Below, one piece after another: positions 1 through 5,406 of a stretch of DNA of 9,318 nt. A model generated the notes under the pieces. The model searched no databases. It saw only the letters and a list, made by a program, of their open reading frames with translations, and had not been told where the DNA came from. The DNA lies in NCBI GenBank assembly GCA_900555635.1, contig USLU01000125.1:1-9318 (forward strand), read 5' to 3'. A program made the translations under genes and the position numbers. Source of the DNA: an uncultured Bacteroides sp. (lineage in GTDB: Bacteria; Bacteroidota; Bacteroidia; Bacteroidales; Bacteroidaceae). The stretch's first letter is position 1, and each line of letters starts with the position of its first letter.

Positions 1-22
1 TGAAAGTCGGGGCTTTGTGCGT

Positions 23-57
23 AAAAAAAGGAGATGTGCATTTTGACACACCTCCTT
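23..57 (-). terminator. Intrinsic terminator of the mlaE-mlaF operon
   Basis: Read on the minus strand, bases 57 to 47 (AAGGAGGTGTG) pair with bases 38 to 28 across an 8-base loop. All 11 positions pair if one G-U wobble is allowed, and a run of seven U (bases 29-23) closes and follows the stem. It lies about 30 bases past the mlaF stop. On the plus strand the wobble becomes an A-C mismatch and the following T run (59-63) is shorter, so the minus direction is the better one. Confidence 0.85.
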
Positions 58-87
58 CTTTTTAGGGGGATGAGAAGGTCTGATCCT

Positions 88-858
88 TTAGCCTTCAATG
101 TTTTGTATTTCTACTTCTTTTACTTTACGGAACAATTCGGAGGCAAATATGAAATTGTTCAGTCGTTCGTTGGTGCTGGTAAAGATGTCGTTTTTGCTGC
201 CTTCCCACTCTTTACGTCCTTCGTAGATGTAGATAATTTTTTCACCAATACCCATTACGGAGTTCATGTCATGCGTGTTGATAAGAGTGGTCATATTATA
301 TTCGCGGGTGATATCTTGTATCAACTCGTCAATAACGAGTGAAGTTTTGGGATCCAAACCGGAATTCGGTTCATCGCAAAACAAATATTGCGGATTCAAA
401 GCAATGGCACGGGCTATAGCTACTCGCTTCTGCATACCTCCACTGATTTCACCTGGAAATTTGTCCTTGGCTTCAGTAAGGTTTACGCGCTCAAGGCAGA
501 ACATGGCACGGCGGGTGCGGTCTCGTAAGGTGTCATTACTGAACATATTCAGGGGAAACATAACGTTGTCCAATACCGACATGGAGTCGAAAAGGGCTGC
601 GCTTTGGAAAATCATCCCCATCTCGCGGCGTAAGGCTTTCTTTTCTTTCTTACCCATGGCAAGAAAGTTACGGTGATCATATAGTAATTCACCTTTTTCG
701 GGAGTCAGCAGACCGACGATGCATTTCATGAGTACTGTTTTTCCTGAACCGCTTTGCCCGATAATAAGGTTGGTTTTTCCGTTCTCGAAAGTGGCGTTGA
801 TATCTTTCAACACTTCTTTCTCTTCAAATGATTTGCAAAGGCCAATAAGTTCGATCAT
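88..858 (-). CDS. mlaF: MlaF-type ABC transporter ATP-binding protein
   Basis: A 256-residue cytoplasmic ABC ATPase. The order of motifs is complete: Walker A GQSGSGKT (34-41), Q-loop Q85, signature ISGGMQKR (138-145), Walker B YLFCDEP (158-164), D-loop SGLDP (166-170) and switch histidine H196. The signature with M-Q-K-R and the D-loop P-K-T are typical of the Mla/Ttg2A/Mkl branch, whose members power phospholipid movement between inner and outer membrane through an MCE protein. Its start codon overlaps the stop of the permease gene (ATGA), so translation is probably coupled and the two subunits made together. No MCE (MlaD) gene follows; a terminator comes instead. The family assignment is firm. 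The exact substrate and direction of transport are inferred from the family. Confidence 0.9.
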   Translation of the reverse strand: MIELIGLCKSFEEKEVLKDINATFENGKTNLIIGQSGSGKTVLMKCIVGLLTPEKGELLYDHRNFLAMGKKEKKALRREMGMIFQSAALFDSMSVLDNVMFPLNMFSNDTLRDRTRRAMFCLERVNLTEAKDKFPGEISGGMQKRVAIARAIALNPQYLFCDEPNSGLDPKTSLVIDELIQDITREYNMTTLINTHDMNSVMGIGEKIIYIYEGRKEWEGSKNDIFTSTNERLNNFIFASELFRKVKEVEIQNIEG

Positions 859-1598
859 CCCATTAAAAGTTTAGTTAATATTAGGTCGGCAAATAAGATG
901 AGTACGCTACTGCAAACTACCGAATCGGTGGATGCTTTTCCCACCTCAATAGAACCTCCTTCAACTGTATAGCCGAAGTATGCCGATACGCTGGCAATAA
1001 TGAAAGCAAAGAAAAGTGACTTGATGATTCCACACCAAATAAACCATTCTACAAACATGTATTGCAAACCATATTCCAAATCTACAGCCGTCATTATGCC
1101 TCCAAACCAACAAGTACAAAAGGCTCCTATAATGCCCGCAAATATACTGAACGTAACCATCAATGGAATAGTTGATACCATTGCTACAATTTTAGGAAGA
1201 ATCAGATAGTTGGCTGAGTTGACTCCCATTATTTCAAGGGCGTCTATTTGCTGTGTTACACGCATGGTACCCAATTCGGATGCAATATTGGACCCTACTT
1301 TTCCCGCCAGAATCAAACACATGATGGAGGATGAAAATTCCAACAACATAATTTCACGGGTAACATATCCTACTGTCCAGCGGGGCATGAATGGACTTTC
1401 AATGTTCAACTTGATTTGAATGGTGATAACGGCTCCGATGAAAAATGATATCAACAATACAATGCCGATAGAGTTTACGCCGAGTTGTTCCAACTCATTT
1501 ACATATTGCCGAAAAAACATACGCATACGTTCGGGACGGGCAAACACACGTCCCATAAGCATGATATATTTACCGACTGTTCTAAGTGCTTTAATCAT
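855..1598 (-). CDS. mlaE: MlaE-type ABC transporter permease
   Basis: A 247-residue inner-membrane protein of the MlaE/YrbE family, the usual length. Hydrophobic helices are visible at about residues 41-61, 86-104, 131-162, 186-208 and 227-245. The conserved cytoplasmic coupling segment, ELGTMRVTQQIDALEIMG (108-125), is the family hallmark. It is expected to dimerise and sit between the MlaF-type ATPase and an MCE protein in a lipid transporter maintaining outer-membrane asymmetry. It is the first gene of a two-gene operon and overlaps the ATPase start by four bases. The ATG at 1598 lies about 20 bases below a TACATTTGC -7 box on the same strand, giving a short leader. The gene is divergent from lptB, another envelope transport gene. 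Confidence 0.9.
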   Translation of the reverse strand: MIKALRTVGKYIMLMGRVFARPERMRMFFRQYVNELEQLGVNSIGIVLLISFFIGAVITIQIKLNIESPFMPRWTVGYVTREIMLLEFSSSIMCLILAGKVGSNIASELGTMRVTQQIDALEIMGVNSANYLILPKIVAMVSTIPLMVTFSIFAGIIGAFCTCWFGGIMTAVDLEYGLQYMFVEWFIWCGIIKSLFFAFIIASVSAYFGYTVEGGSIEVGKASTDSVVCSSVLILFADLILTKLLMG

Positions 1599-1618
1599 AA
1601 CTCGTAAGTATTTGTCTG

Positions 1619-1626
1619 CAAATGTA
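1619..1626 (-). promoter_or_regulatory. Predicted -7 element of the mlaE-mlaF promoter
   Basis: On the minus strand, bases 1626 to 1619 read TACATTTG followed by C, an exact match to the Bacteroides -7 consensus TAnnTTTG. The transcript would start near base 1612, about 14 bases before the mlaE ATG. No TTTG is seen at the usual -33 spacing. It is the mirror image of the lptB -7 box. Confidence 0.55.
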
Positions 1627-1647
1627 CATCATTTCGGCTTATTTTGC

Positions 1648-1655
1648 TACATTTG
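1648..1655 (+). promoter_or_regulatory. Predicted -7 element of the lptB promoter
   Basis: TACATTTG followed by C is an exact match to the Bacteroides -7 consensus TAnnTTTG. Transcription would begin near base 1662, leaving a leader of about 12 bases before the ATG at 1674. The element overlaps the TTG at 1644, which argues against that TTG as a start codon. No good -33 TTTG is present; that region is taken up by the opposing mlaE -7 box. Confidence 0.55.
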
Positions 1656-1673
1656 CGGCAAAATAACGCAAGT

Positions 1674-2429
1674 ATGGAAGAAAGCAAAATGGTGCTTCGC
1701 ACGGAAGATTTGGTGAAAAAGTACGGAAAGCGTACGGTTGTAAGCCATGTTTCTATTGATGTGAAGCAGGGTGAAATTGTTGGTTTGTTGGGACCGAATG
1801 GTGCCGGTAAAACAACTTCGTTCTACATGACCGTTGGTTTGATTACTCCGAATGAAGGGCGTATCTTCCTGGATGATTTGGAGATTACTAACTATCCGGT
1901 ATACAAGCGTGCGCAGACCGGTATCGGTTATTTGGCACAGGAAGCATCCGTATTCCGCCAGATGAGTGTGGAAGATAATATCGCATCTGTGTTGGAGATG
2001 ACGAATAAACCGTTGGAATATCAGAAAGATAAGTTAGAGAGCTTGATCGCTGAATTCCGTTTGCAGAAGGTGCGTAAAAATAACGGTAACCAATTGTCGG
2101 GTGGTGAACGTCGTCGTACCGAGATTGCCCGTTGTCTTGCTATTGACCCTAAGTTTATCATGCTTGACGAACCGTTTGCCGGCGTAGACCCGATTGCTGT
2201 AGAAGATATTCAACAGATTGTATGGAAACTGAAAGACCGGAATATAGGAATTCTGATTACCGACCATAATGTACAAGAAACACTGAGTATTACCGACCGT
2301 GCTTATCTACTGTTTGAAGGAAAAATCTTATTTCAAGGTACGCCTGAAGAGTTGGCTGAAAATAAAATAGTACGTGAGAAATATTTGAGTAATAGCTTCG
2401 TATTACGTCGCAAAGAATTTATGAAATAA
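1674..2429 (+). CDS. lptB: LptB, ATPase of the LPS export ABC transporter
   Basis: From the ATG at 1674 the protein has 251 residues, slightly longer than E. coli LptB (about 241). It carries GPNGAGKTTSFYMTVGL (Walker A), GIGYLAQEASVFRQMSVEDN (Q-loop region), LSGGERRRTEIAR (signature), FIMLDEPFAGVDP (Walker B and D-loop) and ITDHNVQETL (switch histidine). The QEASVFR and DHNVQETL stretches separate LptB from other ABC ATPases. LptB binds LptF and LptG at the inner face of the cytoplasmic membrane and powers LPS transfer to the LptC-LptA bridge. No other lpt gene is in the window. The longer frame back to a TTG at 1644 is unlikely because that codon sits on the promoter; ATG 1689 is a possible later start. 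Confidence 0.93.
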   Translation: MEESKMVLRTEDLVKKYGKRTVVSHVSIDVKQGEIVGLLGPNGAGKTTSFYMTVGLITPNEGRIFLDDLEITNYPVYKRAQTGIGYLAQEASVFRQMSVEDNIASVLEMTNKPLEYQKDKLESLIAEFRLQKVRKNNGNQLSGGERRRTEIARCLAIDPKFIMLDEPFAGVDPIAVEDIQQIVWKLKDRNIGILITDHNVQETLSITDRAYLLFEGKILFQGTPEELAENKIVREKYLSNSFVLRRKEFMK

Positions 2430-2488
2430 TGTTTAATGATTAATGTCATGCAGCGTAGGTAGCGCATTTATTAAGCATTAAAACATTA
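2427..2488. repeat. Long imperfect inverted repeat in the lptB 3' end
   Basis: Bases 2427-2438 (TAATGTTTAATG) pair with 2476-2488 with one bulge. Inside them TTAAT (2440-2444) pairs with ATTAA (2470-2474), and ATGCaGC (2448-2454) pairs with GCGCAT (2462-2467) with a bulged A. A 7-base loop is left. The structure starts on the lptB stop codon and ends just before the terminator stem. Confidence 0.6.
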
Positions 2489-2490
2489 AA

Positions 2491-2517
2491 AAAAAGACCG
2501 CTCATAGCGGTCTTTTT
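2491..2517. terminator. Bidirectional terminator between lptB and the RRM gene
   Basis: AAAAAGACCGC (2491-2501) and GCGGTCTTTTT (2507-2517) form a perfect 11-bp stem with loop TCATA. There is an A run on the left and a T run on the right, so it can stop transcription in both directions. It lies between convergent genes, 61 bases after the lptB stop and 24 bases from the RRM gene stop. Confidence 0.92.
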
Positions 2518-2541
2518 AATTTTCTCCTTTAATCTATATGA

Positions 2542-2790
2542 TTAATATTTCGGAGGTCTAGCTTCTTTCACAACCATTTGGCGTCCGAAGAATTCTGCGC
2601 CGTCGAGTTCTGAAATAACTTTAGCTGCTGCTTCGCCGTCTTCCATCTCAACGAATGCAATACCTCTGAAACGTTTTGTTTCGCGGTCAGTGATAAATTT
2701 GATAGAAGATACAGGTGCGTATTCTTCCATGACCTTCTGCAGGTCGCTTTCCTTAACACGGTAGTTAAGGTTTCCAACATAAATGTTCAT
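2542..2790 (-). CDS. Single-RRM RNA-binding protein
   Basis: An 82-residue protein that is almost nothing but one RNA recognition motif. RNP2 is IYVGNL (3-8) and RNP1 is RGIAFVEM (42-49); the rest fits the beta-alpha-beta-beta-alpha-beta pattern, and only EARPPKY follows the last strand. Small RRM proteins of this type occur in Bacteroides (the Rbp group, linked by published work to post-transcriptional control including polysaccharide use) and in cyanobacteria. Which paralogue this is cannot be told from the sequence. RNP1 position 3 is Ile, where an aromatic residue usually stacks on RNA; Phe46 and RNP2 Tyr4 are kept. It is alone on its strand, ends at a bidirectional terminator, and has a long AT-rich upstream region with inverted repeats. 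I see no convincing promoter for it. Confidence 0.9.
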   Translation of the reverse strand: MNIYVGNLNYRVKESDLQKVMEEYAPVSSIKFITDRETKRFRGIAFVEMEDGEAAAKVISELDGAEFFGRQMVVKEARPPKY

Positions 2791-2820
2791 AATGAAAAAT
2801 GTAAAATAAATAAATGAATA

Positions 2821-2875
2821 AAACTCTCTTGGAACGATGGCTAAATAATAAAAGGATTACTACAACAGAGAGTTT
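2821..2875. repeat. 9-bp inverted repeat upstream of the RRM gene
   Basis: AAACTCTCT (2821-2829) and AGAGAGTTT (2867-2875) are perfect complements separated by 37 bases. It begins about 30 bases before the RRM start codon, so it may form a stem in that gene's leader RNA or be a protein-binding dyad. Confidence 0.6.
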
Positions 2876-2882
2876 ACAAAAG

Positions 2883-2895
2883 CGTTTTGAAAACG
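2883..2895. repeat. 13-bp palindrome CGTTTTgAAAACG
   Basis: CGTTTT and AAAACG flank a single central G. It lies eight bases beyond the 9-bp inverted repeat, about 95 bases upstream of the RRM start. The shape suits a dimeric regulator, but no known operator is recognised. Confidence 0.5.
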
Positions 2896-3167
2896 GCAGT
2901 AAAAACCATGTAACGGGAATCGAGAAACTAATGTGCCATTATTCCGCAACAAAGAAACATATAAAAATCGGATAAATGATACATTTTCGCAATTATTTTT
3001 ATTTTTTCTCTATCTATCTGAAATTAAATAGGATATTAGGAGGGACTCACCCGGTCAATTAAAAGAGGAAGATTGATGGTTTGTTTATAGCTAGAAGATT
3101 TACTTAGCACTTAAAGGCGTCGGAATCACTTCAACATTATATGAGTAGAAATAATTCTGCAATGTTT

Positions 3168-3198
3168 TTTGATAATTGAAAGAATAACGCTAATTTTG
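3168..3198 (+). promoter_or_regulatory. tig promoter (-33 TTTG, N19, -7 TAATTTTG)
   Basis: TTTG at 3168-3171, exactly 19 bases, then TAATTTTG at 3191-3198: a full match to the Bacteroides promoter consensus. The transcript should start near 3205, giving a leader of about 47 AT-rich bases before tig. The -7 box continues as CACGC, as in the guaB promoter. Confidence 0.78.
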
Positions 3199-3251
3199 CA
3201 CGCTCGTTTAAGAAGTAGAATATAGTATAAATCAAATAAATAATTGTCAGA

Positions 3252-4607
3252 ATGAACGTTTCATTACAAAACATTGACAAAGTAAGCGCATTGCTTACTG
3301 TAAAGCTTGAGAAAGCAGACTATCAAGAACAGGTAGACAAGTCGTTGAAAAACTTCCGTCAAAAAGCTCAGATCCCTGGATTCCGTAAAGGTATGGTACC
3401 GATGAGTCTGGTTAAGAAAATGTATGGTAAATCGGCAGTGGCAGAAGAAGTTAATAAGCTTCTTTCTGATTCAGTATATAAGTATATCCAAGATAATAAG
3501 ATTGAAATTTTGGGTGAACCTCTGCCTAACGAAGATAAGCAAGTTGCAATCGACTTCGATACAATGGAAGAGTTTGAATTCTTGTTCGATATTGCTTTGG
3601 CACCTGAATTCAAAGCTGAACTGACAGACAAAGATAAGGTAGATTACTATACAATTGAAGTTACCGACGAAATGGTAGACAATCAGGTGAAAGCTTATAC
3701 TCAACGTACTGGTAAGTACGACAAAGTAGATGTTTACGCTGATAATGATATGCTGAAAGGTTTGCTTGCCGAACTTGATGAAAACGGCAATACCAAAGAA
3801 GGTGGTATTCAGGTAGAAGGTGCTGTTATGATGCCTGCTTACATGAAGAACGACGATCAGAAGGCTATCTTTGCCGGTGCTAAGGTGAACGATGTACTTG
3901 TGTTCAATCCTTATACAGCATGGGATGGCAATGAAGCTGAATTGTCTTCACTGTTGAAGATTGAAAAAGATGCTGTGGCTGATATGAAATCTAACTTCAG
4001 CTTCCAGGTTGAAGAAATCACTCGCTTTGTTGCAGGTGACTTGAACCAGGAAATCTTCGACCAAGTGTTTGGTGAAGGTGTAGTAAACAACGAAGCTGAT
4101 TTCCGTGCTAAGGTAAAAGAAAGCATTGCAGCTCAGTTTGTGGCTGACAGCGATTATAAGTTCCTGATTGACCTGCGTAAGGTTTTGACAGACAAAATCG
4201 GTAAATTAGAATTTCCGGATGCATTGCTGAAGCGTATTATGCGTCTGAACAATCCTGATAAAGATGAGAAGTTTGTTGAAGACAACTACGATAAGAGCAT
4301 TGAAGAACTGACTTGGCATCTGGTTAAAGAGCAGTTGGTGAAAGCTAACGATATCAAGGTTGAACAAGAGGATATCGTGAACATGGCTAAGGAAGCCACT
4401 CGTGCACAGTTTGCACAATACGGCATGATGAGTGTCCCTGATGAAATCTTGGAAAACTATTCAAAGGAAATGTTGAAAAAGAAAGAGAGCGTCGAAGGTC
4501 TGGTAAACCGTGTAGTTGAAGCTAAATTGGCTGCTGCATTGAAGTCTCAAGTGAAATTGGAGAATAAATCCGTTTCAATGGAAGAGTTTAATAAGATGTT
4601 TGCATAA
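3252..4607 (+). CDS. tig: Trigger factor, ribosome-bound chaperone
   Basis: A 451-residue protein, a little longer than E. coli trigger factor (432). The N-terminal domain (about 1-115) carries the ribosome-docking signature GFRKGMVP (43-50), which contacts protein L23 at the exit tunnel. The middle (about 150-255) occupies the place of the FKBP-like prolyl isomerase domain, but I cannot find its usual motifs such as IPGFE or FPxxY. The C-terminal part (about 256-451) is the charged, helical chaperone region that cradles nascent chains. The gene has its own consensus promoter and strong terminator, and lies directly before clpP and clpX, linking folding and proteolysis of new proteins. Start ATG 3252 is supported by the match of residues 43-47 to E. 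coli numbering. Confidence 0.93.
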   Translation: MNVSLQNIDKVSALLTVKLEKADYQEQVDKSLKNFRQKAQIPGFRKGMVPMSLVKKMYGKSAVAEEVNKLLSDSVYKYIQDNKIEILGEPLPNEDKQVAIDFDTMEEFEFLFDIALAPEFKAELTDKDKVDYYTIEVTDEMVDNQVKAYTQRTGKYDKVDVYADNDMLKGLLAELDENGNTKEGGIQVEGAVMMPAYMKNDDQKAIFAGAKVNDVLVFNPYTAWDGNEAELSSLLKIEKDAVADMKSNFSFQVEEITRFVAGDLNQEIFDQVFGEGVVNNEADFRAKVKESIAAQFVADSDYKFLIDLRKVLTDKIGKLEFPDALLKRIMRLNNPDKDEKFVEDNYDKSIEELTWHLVKEQLVKANDIKVEQEDIVNMAKEATRAQFAQYGMMSVPDEILENYSKEMLKKKESVEGLVNRVVEAKLAAALKSQVKLENKSVSMEEFNKMFA

Positions 4608-4639
4608 GATTTTGTCTGAAAAGACTGATTTTTATAAAG

Positions 4640-4674
4640 AAACACAGAGTTTGACAAACTATAACTCTGTGTTT
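4640..4674 (+). terminator. Intrinsic terminator of tig
   Basis: AAACACAGAGTT (4640-4651) pairs perfectly with AACTCTGTGTTT (4663-4674) over 12 bp, with an 11-base loop and a T run at 4672-4678. It lies 33 bases after the tig stop. The 3' arm motif CTCTGTGTT is repeated 18 bases further on (4683-4691). Confidence 0.9.
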
Positions 4675-4675
4675 T

Positions 4676-4707
4676 TTTGTGTCTCTGTGTTCTTTTTTGT
4701 TTCTTTG
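4676..4707 (+). promoter_or_regulatory. Weak candidate promoter for clpP-clpX
   Basis: TTTG at 4676-4679, 20 bases, then TTTCTTTG at 4700-4707, which differs from TAnnTTTG at one position (T for the well-conserved A). The start would be near 4714, with a 28-base leader. The -33 lies at the end of the T run of the tig terminator. A promoter is expected here because the tig terminator looks strong, but this match is not compelling. Confidence 0.3.
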
Positions 4708-4741
4708 TAACCACAATTTATAAAACTAAAAGAATAAAAAT

Positions 4742-5404
4742 ATGGATGATTTCAGAAAATACGCAACCAAGCATTTAGGTATGAATGGCTTGATGCTGGA
4801 CGATGTGATTAAATCACAAGCCGGGTATTTAAATCCTTATATCCTCGAAGAACGCCAACTTAATGTTACACAGTTGGATGTGTTCTCCCGCCTGATGATG
4901 GATCGTATCATTTTCTTGGGCACGCAGATCGATGATTATACTGCCAATACATTACAAGCGCAGCTTCTGTATTTGGATTCAGTAGATCCGGGTAAGGATA
5001 TCTCTATTTATATTAACTCACCGGGTGGATCGGTATATGCCGGACTGGGCATTTATGATACTATGCAGTTTATCAGTAGTAAAGTCGCTACTATCTGTAC
5101 AGGTATGGCAGCTAGTATGGCAGCTGTTTTGTTGGTGGCAGGTGCCGAAGGCAAACGTTCTGCATTGACCCATTCCCGTGTAATGATACATCAACCGATG
5201 GGAGGCGCGCAAGGACAAGCTTCGGATATCGAAATTACTGCGCGTGAAATCCAGAAATTAAAGAAAGAACTTTATACCATTATTGCCGATCACTCTCATA
5301 CTGATTTTGATAAGGTATGGGCCGATTCTGACCGCGACTATTGGATGACTGCTCAGGAAGCCAAAGAATATGGTATGGTGGACGAAGTGTTGATTAAAAA
5401 ATAA
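4742..5404 (+). CDS. clpP: ClpP, ATP-dependent protease proteolytic subunit
   Basis: A 220-residue serine protease of the ClpP family that forms the double heptameric chamber and works with ClpX. The catalytic triad is Ser125 (GMAASMAA), His150 (MIHQPMGG) and Asp199 (DRDYW). All three are offset by 28 from mature E. coli ClpP (97, 122, 171), so spacing is fully conserved. The SPGGSVYAGLGIYDTMQ stretch (93-109) is typical. The N-terminus is longer than in E. coli, and the usual axial segment (GERxYDIYSRLL) reads LNVTQLDVFSRLM (40-52), a pattern I associate with Bacteroidetes ClpP. Two bases separate its stop from clpX, so the two are surely cotranscribed. Confidence 0.96.
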   Translation: MDDFRKYATKHLGMNGLMLDDVIKSQAGYLNPYILEERQLNVTQLDVFSRLMMDRIIFLGTQIDDYTANTLQAQLLYLDSVDPGKDISIYINSPGGSVYAGLGIYDTMQFISSKVATICTGMAASMAAVLLVAGAEGKRSALTHSRVMIHQPMGGAQGQASDIEITAREIQKLKKELYTIIADHSHTDFDKVWADSDRDYWMTAQEAKEYGMVDEVLIKK

Positions 5405-5406
5405 AT

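Larger units (their letters stand above)
2791..3251. other. 461-base intergenic region between the RRM gene and tig
   Basis: The two flanking genes diverge, so both promoters should lie here. The tig promoter is clear (3168-3198). For the RRM gene I find only one-mismatch -7 candidates on the minus strand (2954-2961, 2796-2803) without a -33. Near the RRM gene there is a 9-bp inverted repeat and a 13-bp palindrome. Most of the region is AT-rich; bases 3037-3055 form a small GC-richer island. No open frame here has coding support. Confidence 0.7.

Noticed and set aside
34..342. Plus-strand open frame of 102 codons opposite mlaF
   Set aside because: It is antisense to a clear ABC ATPase gene, begins inside the terminator, and has no recognisable domain; a shadow frame.
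1644..1673. Extension of lptB by ten codons to a TTG start
   Set aside because: The TTG lies directly before and within the predicted -7 box TACATTTG, upstream of the expected transcript start, and the added residues do not resemble an LptB N-terminus.
3037..3055. GC-richer island with AGGAGGG in the tig upstream gap, considered as a gene start
   Set aside because: No start codon with a meaningful open frame follows at a suitable distance on the plus strand, and strong Shine-Dalgarno use is unusual in this group.
2976..3062. A 28-codon open frame, rich in Phe and Tyr, in the gap before tig
   Set aside because: Short, AT-driven composition, no clear ribosome site or promoter, and no recognisable family. 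It could be chance.
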